From contig JAUKUA010000001.1 in the NCBI GenBank assembly GCA_030549175.1, positions 5,332,001 through 5,396,000 of the forward strand: 64,000 nt of DNA, read 5' to 3'. Positions 1-11,580 of this stretch are shown piece by piece. Position numbers and translations under genes: made by a program. The number at the start of each line of letters is the position of its first letter. The first letter of the stretch is position 1. This DNA is from Lasiosphaeris hirsuta. Taxonomy: Eukaryota; Ascomycota; Sordariomycetes; Sordariales; Lasiosphaeriaceae. Below the pieces are notes generated by a model, which saw nothing but the letters and a program-made list of their open reading frames with translations, was not told the origin of the DNA and made no database searches.

Positions 1-1122
1 CGGGCTGCGGTGCGGCTTGTCTGTGCCCAGTTGCTCGTACGTTACTTTGAGTGCCTCGTCCTTGATGCACTGCTCATGCATCCACTTTTTGCACGTATCC
101 GTGGTGCAGCCAACTAGCAGGTTGTCGGGGTGTGCGGGGGTGTTGCAGCTACACACGAGTTCGACCGTCTACCAAGGACCCGGGTTAGTATGGGAATGGG
201 AAGGTAAATCCCCAGAGGTGTTTCAAGACATACCGACAGCTCATATGTTCGAACGTCAAAGGCCTGTCGCCAATAGAGTGCTTGCTGTATCTCATCGTCG
301 TTCTCCTCGTACCACTGCTTTACCACTGCCGGCGAGGTGACGCTCACCACATTAATAATGTCCACTAGGTGCGGTCAGCCGAGGTCAGTTATATGCTTGT
401 GATGAAGAGAGGCGCATTGCCCAGGTCAGCTGCTTACTATGATTCGAGGCAATCAGCTCGTTGATACCATGGTAGGGTTGGCGCCCTTGGACCATCTTCT
501 TGCCGTCATGGGTACCCTGGGGCAGCTCGTCCGGCCAGTACATCCAATAGACTCGAGCGTAGACGTGGTGTTCGTCGCTTGCACGAATCTCGAGAATGCG
601 GGCAACCCAGTCATCGTCAGACTTCTTCCTAGGCTGCATCGGCTCGTGGTTGGATGCACCCTTTTGCCTCTCAATGCTCGAGTCGTTCGCAACATAGATG
701 AATCCTTCGCTAAAGTACTTTACACCATTGACTGTTGGTGGCATAGGCGCAGGTTAGCTTCCCCCCTTTATGTCGCATCCGCATACACCTGGGCGACAGC
801 GGGGAATGGGGATTCCAAGGGCTTTGCACTTACGAACGAAGCTGTTGTATCGCGTCATGTCGGTCCACTTCTTTGCCGGATCGACCTGGTAGTGGATGTC
901 CATTGTCTCGTGGGATTTGAATTTTCCGCTGGGCGCGAAGGGCGACATCTGGAGGTTGACGCGCCGATCTGCTTCATCATCCTCGCCGCCATCAGTGCGC
1001 CGGCGCTTCTTCTTCTTCTGCTCCTTGTCCTTGGGGTCGACGAGCTTGATGGAAAATGGGCACTCGGCGCGGTTGTCTTCGCTGGTGGCCTCAACCCTCG
1101 GTCTCTTTCGCGCAGATGCCAT
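1..1122 (-). CDS. BAH-PHD domain chromatin reader (3' end beyond window)
   Basis: Exons read on the minus strand are 1122-789, 731-438, 364-234 and 168-1, and the reading phase holds across all three introns (57, 73 and 65 bp). The ATG at 1122 opens a basic, Lys/Arg-rich N-terminus. A BAH domain follows at about residues 112-245, with the typical VKYFSEGFIYV opening and VYWMYWPDEL core. A PHD finger begins near residue 258 (CSCNTPAHPDNLLVGC...CKKWMHEQC). The gene has no stop before base 1, so it is partial. BAH plus PHD in this order matches EPR-1-type proteins, which bind H3K27me3 in Neurospora, and plant EBS/SHL. A nuclear histone-reader role is therefore likely by family. Whether it is the EPR-1 orthologue itself cannot be decided without the missing C-terminus. 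Confidence 0.85.
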
Positions 1123-2543
1123 GGCTGCGGCTGTGTCGCGTCGGGGCGCGAGGTGGAATGCGCGGCGGCAATGCGAGGCGGCAATGCGAGGCGGGGAAGT
1201 AAAATGAAATCAATCGGTGACCGTATCGTGCGAGCGTGCCTGCCAAAGACGGTCGAGCGGGGGGTTTGGGGTGTCGCGATGGATGCGTTGTGTTTTGCGC
1301 AACGGCAGTTTCGTTGGGGAGGGACTGTGTGGTTGATGGTTGATGGCTCGAACCGCGATGTGTGATGTGGTGATGGACTGTCGGTGCGTGCAGTGGGTGC
1401 TGCTCTGCGTTGCAGTGCGGTGGCTGGGGAATGGACAACGAGATGCGGAAGCTGGCTCGCTGCAGCAGCGATGGACTGGGCGGCCCGACCGGGGCTCTCG
1501 GTTCGGTCTCAAGGCTGAAAAAGACAGTCGCGGCTTACTAGAGAATCCCCCGAGCAAGTGTTGACCGGATGAGGGATGCTCGGGTGTCAATGGGCGATGA
1601 GAGAGTTATTGTCGCAAAGAGACTCGAAGTTGACAGCGATCAAAATTTCCGAGAATCGCGTCCGCCACCGGGGGCTGCCAGAAAACCAAGGAGAAAAATA
1701 ACAAGGCCCCCAGCCACGTGATTTTCTCCGCTCTCCAACACAAGCCCACCCACCACAAGTAGCTTCCAACCCTGCAAAAAAAGTCAAGCTCGGCCTGATG
1801 AGGAGATCCTTGCGCATGACAGTGGCCACAGCTCGAAATGGTGTGGCTGGACTGGCATTTTCCACATGCCCACATAGGTTGCACTCTCCTCCACTAGTTA
1901 CACCCACCCACTCAGGCACTCGTAAACTCGTAAATGCCGTGATCCAGGTACCTTCCACCCTGGCCTCTCAATTGTCCCGTCTTATTTGCTCTCATTTCTG
2001 GGCCGCAATAGAAAACAGGGCGTGAGGGCACAAGTTGAGGTAATGATTCCTGATTGCTGAGAATGATGAAATAATATGCAGTCGTAAAACATAGAACTAG
2101 TAGAACCCAGTGAATTCTCCGGCTACTTCTCGCATCTTGGTTCCCTCCCTTTGTAGTAGGCACCTTGCCCTGCTCAGCCATGATTTGCCGGGGACAGCAT
2201 CAACCCGGGCGGCAATTGTTCACTGGAGGGGTCGGGCAGTGGCACTCCTGGCAATGCGATTCAGGAACAATAACCTTTAGCTAAAGTGATATACTACATT
2301 ATTCCAGGGTTGGTCCCTAGCTTGGACTTATATGGGAGGGCGAACATTGACGCCCGAAACCTTGCTACCTTGGAAAGGCCCCAAAACCCGTGCACCGACG
2401 CGCCGACAGCAGGAAATGTGGCAGGCCAACGCCAACGCTATGCAAATAGACAAGACGGCACACAAGAAGCACGCCGTTTTATGCAGCGAGAAGAAAGCAA
2501 CAAATTTTTTTTTTTTTAAAAAAAAAATTTAACAAAGCCAAGC
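1123..2543. other. intergenic, no gene recognised
   Basis: This spacer lies upstream of the BAH-PHD gene and downstream of ATG22. It holds short random open frames only. A T13-A10 tract sits at 2505-2527, just past the ATG22 stop, and may be part of its 3' processing region. Confidence 0.6.
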
Positions 2544-4758
2544 TCAGTCCTCATCATACCTGGCCAAGATGCCCTGGCTATCCCCCTCGCTGGTACTCTC
2601 CCGCCTGCTCGACGCCTCAGCGGAACCGCCAGCAGAAGCTACAGCCGTGGCGGCAGCATGTCTTAGCTTGAACCCCTCAACAACCTCGGCCAGCTTCTCG
2701 CCCTCCCTACGCCCACGGTCCACGTCGACAAACCAAATCATCGGTGCCGGCAACCCCACAAGCGCAGCCAGGAACCAGAACGCCGGCCGGATCTCGCCCG
2801 ACGCGTCAATGATGGCACCCACAATTGCTGGCCCGAACACGCTCGAACCCTTGTCTGTGATGGCGTAGAGTGCGTAGAAAGCAGCTTCGGATCCGGGCGG
2901 GATCAGCTCCCCATAGAGCGAACGACAATAGCCGCTTAGACCGCCGAGCACAAATCCATAGATAGCTGCGAGAGGGTACATCTCCCATTGTTGCTGAAGC
3001 CCAAAGACGCCCCAGTTGCGGACGAAGGGTAGATAACCCATCAGGCCATAAAGAGGGATTAGTTCGAAGAGGGCAATACATGCAAGAATGGTCTGGTGGG
3101 CTTGGAGCTTGAACCGGCGCGAGATGAAGGACCACGAAAAAGCGCCGACAATACCGGCCGCTGTCGAGATGACATTAATGAGGCCCAGGGCCCAAGGTTC
3201 CATGTGCAGCTGTGTTTTGGCAAAGAGGATGGCGGTAGACGAGGTAGTCGCAATGGCATCCGACAGCAGAAACCAGCCACCGAGAAAGAGGACAATATCC
3301 ACGAGCCTCCTAGCAAGCTGGATAGTGCGGAAGAGCGACTTCCAGGCGTAGATGGTGTAGGCAATCCATGCGCGAGCCCCCTTTTGGTTTGAGGTCGAAG
3401 GCAATGGAGGTCCCGGCCGGGGTCTGAGCCACATGGCTGCCGGAACGGTGAACACAGCCCACCATACACCTATGAGACACAGCACAACACGTTGCGACTT
3501 GGTCGAGTTCCTCATCTTGATCAGGATGAAGATTGCGACACACTGCAGGAACAATGCTGCAATATACCCGATGCCAATGCCCTTAGCCGATATCTGGGTG
3601 GATAGAGTCAGCTCGTGGGATGTTTGATCCTCGTATATTCGGACCCGGGATAGCTGGCGGCCCTCGCCTTCTCCATGGCTGGGCAGCAATGCCGCTGTGG
3701 AGTCATACGCCGCCCTCTCGGCGTCAAATTCGGCATTTAGGTGTCCTGAATCTTCGAGAGGCTGTGATTCGTTATCTGAGGGTGCCAGGTCCGGTGTCCG
3801 CACAGGACTGGGTGTGATTGTAGGGTGATGCCGCACAAGGAGCGGTAGGAACGAGTTCAGGAGCACAAAGGAGGCGCCGAAGGAAGTGTTCGAAATGATG
3901 GCCAGGACGGCGCCGAGGAGGTACACTTCCTTGGTCACGAAGACGTAACACATGACGGATAAGCTGCCGATCCAAGCAAAGGCAAGCAGCAGCTTCTTGC
4001 GATAGTTTCCGTGATCCGCCGCACAGCTTATACTGACCACCAGAAGCGCCTGCAACAGGACGCTTATGCTGAATGTGTACATGGCAAAGCTGGCCGTATT
4101 GATTTCCATACCGAGAATGTAGACGACGCATTGCCCATCGTCGCCTTCGACCGTGTCGGAGCTAGACCCACATGGCGAAATCCGGTCGGAAAGGAGGACT
4201 CCATTTTCTCGTGCTAAACTCTCGAGGAGGATGGGGATGAATGACCCTGTAAATCCGTCAGCGGCAGCTTCTGTAGAGGTTCGCGCGCGTAGTTGTCGTC
4301 GCGGTCGTTGGTAGACATACCGATGGCTATCGTCCAAATTAGCATTGAAATACTAAAGCGCAATGAGAATACTAACCACAGACAACGTAAACTTCGGCTG
4401 CAAATGCATAGGCATACCAGCCTGCGAGTTCCTTGGAGCTGGTAGGGCGAGTGTCTTCGCCGAGGTAGCTGGCCGGTGGCGAGGAGCCATTGCTGTTGGT
4501 ATTGGCGTTGCTGCCGAGACGATGACTAGCATTGCTGCTGCTGTTGCTGCTACTGCTGCTGCTGCTGCTTCTTCTTCTTCTCCTGCCACTGGGACTCATC
4601 CTACCAGAGATTTCACCCGAGGCGGTGCTGGATCGCTCGTCGTCGGCCTCGAAGGAGGAGGAGTGAGATCGTAACGAGTGCTTTGACGCGTGCGAGAGCC
4701 GAGAAAATAGGCGCGGAGCCGGTGGCGGACGACCTGGCTGCTCGTTCCGGGGCACCAT
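2544..4758 (-). CDS. ATG22: Autophagy-related protein 22, vacuolar amino-acid effluxer
   Basis: Exons are 4758-4377 and 4246-2544, giving 694 residues in phase. The N-terminal 100 residues are Ser/Arg-rich and include a serine run encoded by a trinucleotide repeat near 4545-4580. The family signature [29 protein letters not shown] follows and continues after the intron as [20 protein letters not shown]. The rest is an MFS-like membrane protein with about 12 hydrophobic segments and an acidic cytoplasmic loop. In yeast Atg22 exports amino acids from the vacuole after autophagic breakdown. The donor at 4376 is good. The acceptor is less certain: the one used here ends at 4247, while one ending at 4271 would add eight residues. 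The C-terminus ends with a Ser-rich tail after the last membrane segment. Confidence 0.9.
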
Positions 4759-6239
4759 GTTCGCTGTTCCGCAGGCCCTGGCCCTTGGCCCTTGGGTGCA
4801 CGGTGCACACCTACCCCGGAGGTGGCCTGGGCTTTGGAACTGTAATCCGCAGTGACACGCGAAAAAAAAAAAACAGACTAAGAGTGGTCCAATGGCAGGA
4901 GATCCAGGCAGAGCGAGACTTCGACCTCGAACCTTTCGGCTAGCCGCAGGCGACGAGAACTTGAACCCGCCGAACGAAAAAGAAAGTGAGCCTCGCCCTC
5001 CTTCGGAAGCAGCTCAGTATCCGCGGGCGTTGTGGGGGCGAGTGGGAATGGAGCTGGGGCGACGCGCATAAAATGGAAGTGGCCGCAGGGCGGATCGCCC
5101 ACGGTGTGTGCCCGCTGGACGGAGAGTTGGTGAGGAGCCCGAAGGTGTGGAGGTGTGCAAGTGGATGGGATGGGACGAGCATCCATCCCCCGAGGCCGCA
5201 TCCGCAGATAATTAAACTCCTGTCGACGTTACAACCGCAGTGGCATGCCGCAGTTTGCTCTCTGAGCGGCCTTTCCCTGGCTAACACACCCTGCAGACCC
5301 TCGACTTGGCACTCGTCGGTTGATGCCGCAAGAACAAGATGCGAGAAAACCTGGAACTAACCATATTCCGAGCTCCATCGCATCGCGCTAGCTATATGTA
5401 AGAGATGGGCCGGGTGAATTGGCGAGATCGATCCGGGGGTAACACTGCAAGATGGCGTGTGGGTGTTTTTGTGGATGCTGGGTGCAAGGTGCTAGGTAAT
5501 GGTGTGTGTCCGTTTCTGCTTGCTTGCTTGCCGCTCACCACCCACCACCCGCCGGCGCTCCCTTGACGCGGAGAGCTCTTAAGTAAGGGCAGTGATAGGC
5601 TCCCCGCGCCCCTTTGCTTCTGGCCCAAACCGCCCTTTTCCTGTCTCTCGGAGCGTTGACCGGGATCCCTCCTGTTTGGTCCTGCTCTTTCGTCGATCAA
5701 GTGTCCATGTCGAGTCGCAGATGCTAGTCCCTTTAGCTTATTCCCCGATAGGCCTCTATAGTCACCGAGCTTGGTCCTAGTCGCAATGCACGCAGATCCG
5801 GGATCCCGCAGGCGTCAATGGCTTCCTACTTCCTGCAATGCAAGCTGACCCGGCCAGGCAGTTGTGCCCTCAGCTGTGTCACGAGATGGCTCACAATTAC
5901 GGAGTATACGATGACCAACCAATGGCTGCTGCCGCCTCACGCATTACAGCTAGCCGGTTGCACATCTTTCACTCACAACACATTGATCCTACTGCTATGA
6001 GTATAGTCAGTGAGCTTGGTGGTCAAAGCCGCAGTCGCAATCGCCAAACCCACAGACATTGACTTTCTTTCCACTTTCTCCGCCTCCACCCTCATCGATC
6101 TCCGCCAAGCCCGGGGGATAAGGGGCAGTGCAGCAATGACGAGCGCTGCGCGCATGTGTGTCCTTGTGACTTTGACCCCCATTGCATTGCAGAAACTGGG
6201 GTCTTCCCGGTCTGTCGAGATGTTGCGCAACCAGGAACG

Positions 6240-6262
6240 CCCCCCCCCCCCCCCCCCCCCCC
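6240..6262. repeat. poly-C tract (C23)
   Basis: An uninterrupted run of 23 C lies in non-coding DNA between ATG22 and the GRGG-repeat gene. Confidence 0.95.
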
Positions 6263-7107
6263 AACGCCCCTGCCAATGGGATCGCTCAAGACCCGCCGGC
6301 TGTTCAGGGCAGCATAGCTGAGACCCTTATGAACCAGATCGATCAACAAGTCTGAATCAGGCAAAAGGGTGACTATAAAACTATTGCGTTATAAGATGGG
6401 CGGCAAGGGTAGATCGGGTCTCCGTATTTGGCCTTGAGGGGTTGGGTCTTTACCATTTGGATCTCCAGCCTGCTTCAATATCGTGCAGCACATGAGTGTG
6501 CTGTGGTAAAGACGGGACCCACTGTCACCTGCTCTCGATGCGGCTTCTCGGAACCGGCATCTCATCTCTATACTAGTGAGCTCGAGAAACATGGCTGCGT
6601 TCATATATCTAGAAGTTGAATGCTACAACAGCTCACCTATTACTAGGATGGCTCCCCACAACTGGTTTGTGTGACATATCACTTTGACCCATTAGGAACA
6701 TACTGATTGTGGGTGCTTCTTAGGGCCAATGCCGAAGCCTAGCTCTCATGAAACAGACACTTGTGCTATTAGTGTGTGCTACTCTCACCCAAATGTGTAG
6801 TTGCACTCATGCACGCTCACCCCACACTTCATACTCAGCTGCCTCCTCAGTCATCCACGTTTGTCATGTATAAACATCCAATAAGCTACGATCTTATGCA
6901 TCAGCCGTAGGTACAATTCAAGTTGATTGATTGATCATGAAGCCGTTGCTTAAGAGTGCAGTCTGCAGAGAGAATATAGCCTGAGCTCTTGTTTTGGAGA
7001 GTCATGTTTGACTGGAAACTAGAAGGCCAAGTGAAGAAAGGAAATGGATATGAGTTGGTGACAATAATCCCCTTCTCAAAACAAAGCACCACCCCGTCAT
7101 CAATTTA

Positions 7108-7134
7108 GGGGGGGGGGGGGGGGGGAGGGGGGGG
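7108..7134. repeat. poly-G tract (G18-A-G8)
   Basis: A run of 18 G, one A and 8 G lies in non-coding DNA about 235 bp past the stop of the GRGG-repeat gene. Confidence 0.95.
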
Positions 7135-7368
7135 TATTTCAAGTCCGACAAAACGACCATGGCCTCTCCACGGCCAGACAAATTCTCCTTGGCTGGGTAT
7201 ATAGATCAACGCAGTTTTTTTTATTCTCGGGTTTTGGCCGTGGTATCAAGAGTGCTCTGAAAACAAAATGCAAGGTGTCGAGTTTCCCCATCCCCTTTCT
7301 TTCTCCTCCCCATCCCTACGAACCCCTCTCTCCCCGTTCTCTACCTCCTCGTCCCAGAAACCTAGGAC

Positions 7369-8136
7369 TTACTTCTTGAAGACGCCAAAGATCTTGCTCT
7401 TCAGCTTGTCCGCCAGCGAGATCGGACCCGTGACGCCGTTGAGCTTGTCCTTGACAGTGGGTTCCACAACATGGGCGTTACCGGCACCGCCGCGGCCGGT
7501 GTGGTAGTCGGTGTTGTCAGAGCTGGGCCGGACGGCCGCCTCGGGGACCACGTCCTTGTCTGCCCGCACGACGCCCTTCGTGCCCGCGTCGCCAATATTG
7601 GCCGCGCCTATTTGTTGCCGCGTTAGCTCCCTGCAATCTTCACACAGTGGACTATTGTCCTTGGGGTCTTTAATCTCGATTGAATTCCGGTCGAGTGGAG
7701 AAGCAAGTCCCAAGCACCAAGCTAGCGAAATCCCTTATCGCTACCCGGGCCTTGGCATGCAGAGTGGGGAGCTGGAAGCCTCGAAGCTTTGGAGCGATAA
7801 GACGGCGCAACCAAGCAGTGGTTGGCGATCCTGCCCTGCTTCGTACGACCACAACTGTTTTTATTTAGTTGCGTCGAATTGCATGCCAACGGGCCAGAAC
7901 GGGGCGTCTGAAGGGGTCTCGGGCCGGCTCGCGACTCGGTTCTCTCACTCGCAGGTTGTGTCTCGAAGTGGCTGGAATTGCGCCCTACCTCCGCGACCGG
8001 TGCTGAATGCGCCATCGCCGTGGCTGCCCTCGGCGCCGACTCGGACGACCTCGCCATCGACATACTTGGTGTTGTCAGGGTTGATGTTGCCGGCGCCGCC
8101 GCGGCCGTGCGAAACTTCAGGGGTGGGAGTAGCCAT
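7369..8136 (-). CDS. GRGG-repeat protein (DUF3602 / Par32-like)
   Basis: Exons are 8136-7989 and 7607-7369, coding for 128 residues. The intron of 381 bp is unusually long for this window. The protein is small, polar and disordered and repeats a short motif: HGRGGAGN near the start, TGRGGAAN at the splice junction, and TGRGGAGN in the C-terminal half. It ends with a basic tail (LKSKIFGVFKK). GRGGxGN repeats define the fungal DUF3602 family, which includes yeast Par32, a phosphoprotein that inhibits ammonium permeases when TORC1 is inactive. The same role here is an inference from the repeats alone, because proteins of this family vary widely. No membrane segment or signal peptide is visible. 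Confidence 0.82.
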
Positions 8137-9254
8137 TGTTGAGAGGTGTTGAGCAAGGCTAATAAGCGCAGGTGTTCGGCTTGGAAAAGGTCTGGAGAAG
8201 AAAAAAAAAGCGCGGGGGTGGAGGCGGGTAGAACTCGGGTTGACCTCAAAAGAGTCAGAGGGAGGAGAGCAAATTATGTTTCTGGGGAGGCGAATCGCGC
8301 CTTATAAGACACCAGCACTAGGTGTTAGGCAGGTACCCCCCGACCTCGAGACTAGAACACACAAGAATGCCGAGCCTGCGCAAGCAGCAGGTTCTCCAGC
8401 AGGATTGGTAGAATCGTAATCATATCATGAGCCCATTCCCTGGCGACAGACAGCCTGAGGAGGTGCCCAGCATGCGCATCGAGTGCGGGAGATAACGCGA
8501 GGGGGTCCCGTCGCAAACGGGATAGCCAGCTGAGCCTCGCAGCTTTTCCTCGCTAGCCCAACATGCCCCGATGTGTCGAGCGCCACAGAGGGCGGGCGGG
8601 CAGGAGTGGGAGCCACTGGGAGCCACTCGCCAGGCTCCGCCCAATGAAGACAGCAAACAGCATTACGTTTGCGAATCTGGGAGGCTAATGCGCACACCTT
8701 GAACAAGCACTTTGCCTCACAGCGTCACGTTCTGGAGATGGCGGGGGGCACCGCCGACTGGGGTGTCGCTGTGCGTGCCTTGGCTCGTGCTGGGGAGCCA
8801 GGGCCTGGGGGTGTGCTGCAGTAGGATGCCGCACTTCCATCTTTCTAGAACCAACACGGAGGGCGAGTTACATTTGCGCTCAGGTTGCCAATTTCATGCG
8901 GCAGCACTGTGCAGGCGAACCGCATCGTCATCTTGCTTATCACTAGCTCGCCATAGACTTTCGCTTCCCAGAATCACTCCTCCGAGAGTCGAGCTCTGGA
9001 TTCGCTGCAGTCAGCCGAGTGACGTAAAAGGAGAAGTTGCGAGCTGTTCGGGCTTCCCGCCCAACATCGATAAGATAAGAGCTCTTTGCTGCTGCTGTCG
9101 CCATTGGTCGGCATTAGCTTGAGACCAATCGCGCCATCAAAAATGTCGAAAACGGAAGACGGGAAGACGAGCAAGCTCTCATTCTTGATTTGCATGTTGG
9201 TCTCTATGTCTGATATGTCGGGTATCGTGCAATGCTATGTATGTACTTGTATAG
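8137..9254. other. intergenic, no gene recognised
   Basis: This region contains the promoter of the GRGG-repeat gene, with a TATAAGA-like element near 8300, and the 3' flank of the RBR ligase. The open frames are short and look random. Confidence 0.55.
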
Positions 9255-11580
9255 TTAATCATCAGCACTGCTTCCGGACTGAGAGTCATCACCAGCGTCA
9301 CTAAGTCCTCCCATATGACTGTCGTCGTCATCGTCACTCTCCTCGGCACTCTCTCTGTCGATTGCTTCAAGCTCCTCCAGAAGCCTCAGCCTCTCAGCAG
9401 CAACCAGCACACACCACTTTTCCTCTACTCGATGCTTTCTGGTCAACTCGGCCTCCCGCTCTGCCAGCTCCTCGTTTTGGCGGACTCGCATAGCTTCCAT
9501 GACCTCCTCCCGGACCGCGAGCTCCTCCTCGGCCTCGTAGCGAAATTTTCCCAGCTCTTCGTCCTTCCGCCTTCGCCATATGTCCATCCTCCGGTCGTTC
9601 TGTATCATGTACTCACGTATTCCATGCTCGTAGCGCGGATGGCCACCCGTCTTGTCCGCCCAGAATGCAACGAGCACCGCTGCGTACTCGTCCTCGAGCC
9701 GCTTCTCCCAAGCTACCCGGATACGATAGTCCCGCTCCAACTCAAGTTCACGAGCCTCGATCTTAGCAGCCGTTGAGGACCGCAGCTCGCTGCGCCCAGT
9801 ATCGTGTTTCCGGGCCAGCGCATCACGCTCTTCGGCTGCAAGGGCTGCTAGCTCCTTATCCTCACGCCGATGTTCTTTCCTGATGTGTGCCGCCTGCAGA
9901 ACATCAACCTTAGCCAGGCTGTTTTTCAGATTCTCATACCGAATCTCAAGCTCGGCAAGCCGAATCTCCTCTCGGCGCGCACGCTCGATAGCTCTCAAGC
10001 GGCGGTGTTCCTGGCGCTTCGCAACCTCGGCGGCATGTGCCGCCTCATCCTTACGACGTTGTTCCTGTTCGGCCTCGTCGATCTGCCGGAGCGCATCCCT
10101 TAACCAGGCCTCCTCAACAGTTCGCTTCGCCTCCCGTTCGGCTCGCCGGACCATCGCTTGCTGCTTGATAGTGGCCAGTTGGGCAGTGGTACATACGCAT
10201 GTCCGCCAAACCAACCCACAAACGTAGCAGAATTGGGCACCACAGCGACATGTCATATGTTGACACGCCTCGCGGTGTTCGACAAGCACCGAGCACTTAA
10301 TGCAGCGGCGCCACCCCTCTTCTTCGGCAAGCTTGTCGACCAGCTGTCGATCCGTATCGTGCGTACAAGCCGTGCCTGGTGGGTGAGGATCCTTTCGGCA
10401 CATGATGCACATGACGTGGCCCTGAGAACACCGTGCGATCCGGAGCGCCTTGTCGGGCTTGCGTATCCATTCGCCGCAGTCGGCAGTACTGCAGTAAATG
10501 CGGTCCGATATAGGCACCTTGAACTCTTTATCCTTATCCCGGTATCGCTGAAGCAACTCCGTGCTAGCGTGCTTCGAGATGGTGCGGAACGGGATCGTGT
10601 TGAGACAGCACTTGGGTGGCCACTGTGCTTCTGTCTCGAGGGCGGTTGTGATAAGCCGCTGAAAACATTCTATGCAATACGAGTGGCAAGCCGTTTTGAT
10701 GGCTTCTTTTGGTGTGATATCTTCAAAGCAGGAAACACATTCACTATCAAGGTTAGCTCGTATACCTACCAAATAGGTATTTATGAAGGCTTTCATACGT
10801 GGTCTCGACCGAGTTACTCGACTCTATGGTCGACTTGAACTGTTTGAAAATGTATTGCGTAAACATGGGGATATGAAGCTCGCCCGGTTCTCGCCAAGAA
10901 GATTGGCCTGGGGCTGCCGACAGCGATGGAGCCCCTGCGATATTCATGAAAGATCGGGTAGCTCCGAGCGCACTGGACTCCCCGTTCGTGTCGGAACTGT
11001 GCCGGAACAGGCGCCGGAATCCAAACCGAGACCGCTTTTGGCTTCGATCATGCTCTTCGGATACCTCCTCGCCAAGCCCACCCCTTGGTAATGTTGTATC
11101 GTGGTATGTTTCTGTTGCCTTGCTTTTCCCCTTGTTTGATACAGCACTGGCATCCCGGGCCTCGTCTGCTGTCTCCCGTGCTGCTGCGGCCTCTGCTTCC
11201 GCTGCCTCTGCCTCTGCCTCCGCTTCGGCCTGAGCGGCAGCTGCCGCTGCCGCTGCCGCCGCCGTCACCACCTCTTCCGCATGCTGCTTTTCAGCCTTGA
11301 CCTGCTCCACGACATTTTCCAAGGATGATTGGAGGATGACCGTGAGCGTCTCGACGACCGTCTCGAACTCGATCTCGGACTTGATCCCGACGAGGCTCGT
11401 TAGTATCGCCGGGGGGTCATACTCGGAGAGGTCCAGTCCGTCCTTTCCGTCGTCTTCCTCTCCGAAAAGCACCTCCTCTTGTTGCTCATTGTCCTGCAAT
11501 GGGTCTTTTGATGTCGGCACTGGCGGCGTGCGGATGATGGTTGGTGGCGGCGGCGGCCGGAGCGCTGCTACCGCGCACAT
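9255..11580 (-). CDS. RBR-type (RING-IBR-RING) E3 ubiquitin ligase with long coiled coil
   Basis: Exons are 11580-10799 and 10743-9255, giving 756 residues. The first 260 residues are disordered, with an alanine run and Ala-Glu repeats near 11180-11270. After the 55 bp intron, RING1 starts at C263 (CVSCFEDI...CHSYCIECF). An IBR follows at about 345-387 (CSTADC...CSQGHVMCIMC) and RING2 at about 408-445 (CIKCSVLVEHREACQHMTCRCGAQFCYVCG). C421 in EACQHM is at the position of the catalytic cysteine of ARIH1-type ligases. Residues 450-730 form a Glu/Arg-rich coiled coil, and the tail is acidic and Ser-rich. Ubiquitin transfer through C421 follows from the family; the substrate is unknown. I chose the ATG at 11580 because the in-frame extension to 11913 reads like a 5' UTR. 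Confidence 0.85.

Larger units (their letters stand above)
4759..7368. other. intergenic, 2.6 kb, no gene recognised
   Basis: This region holds the ATG22 promoter and the 3' flank of the GRGG-repeat gene. I see no coding frame with recognisable protein character. Two long homopolymer blocks, C23 at 6240-6262 and G18-A-G8 at 7108-7134, are listed separately. Confidence 0.55.

Noticed and set aside
439..1365. Plus-strand open frame of 308 codons
   Set aside because: It is the antisense shadow of the BAH-PHD gene, whose exons splice in phase and carry two known domains.
1912..2181. Minus-strand frame of 89 codons with one hydrophobic segment (WVLLVLCFTTAYYFIIL)
   Set aside because: It has an ATG and a possible membrane helix, but no splice partner, no recognised family and a random-looking C-terminus. 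It stays possible but unsupported.
4878..4950. tRNA-like A box (TGGTCCAATGG) followed by CCTCGAACC
   Set aside because: The B box lacks the required GTTC, and the flanks cannot form an acceptor stem.
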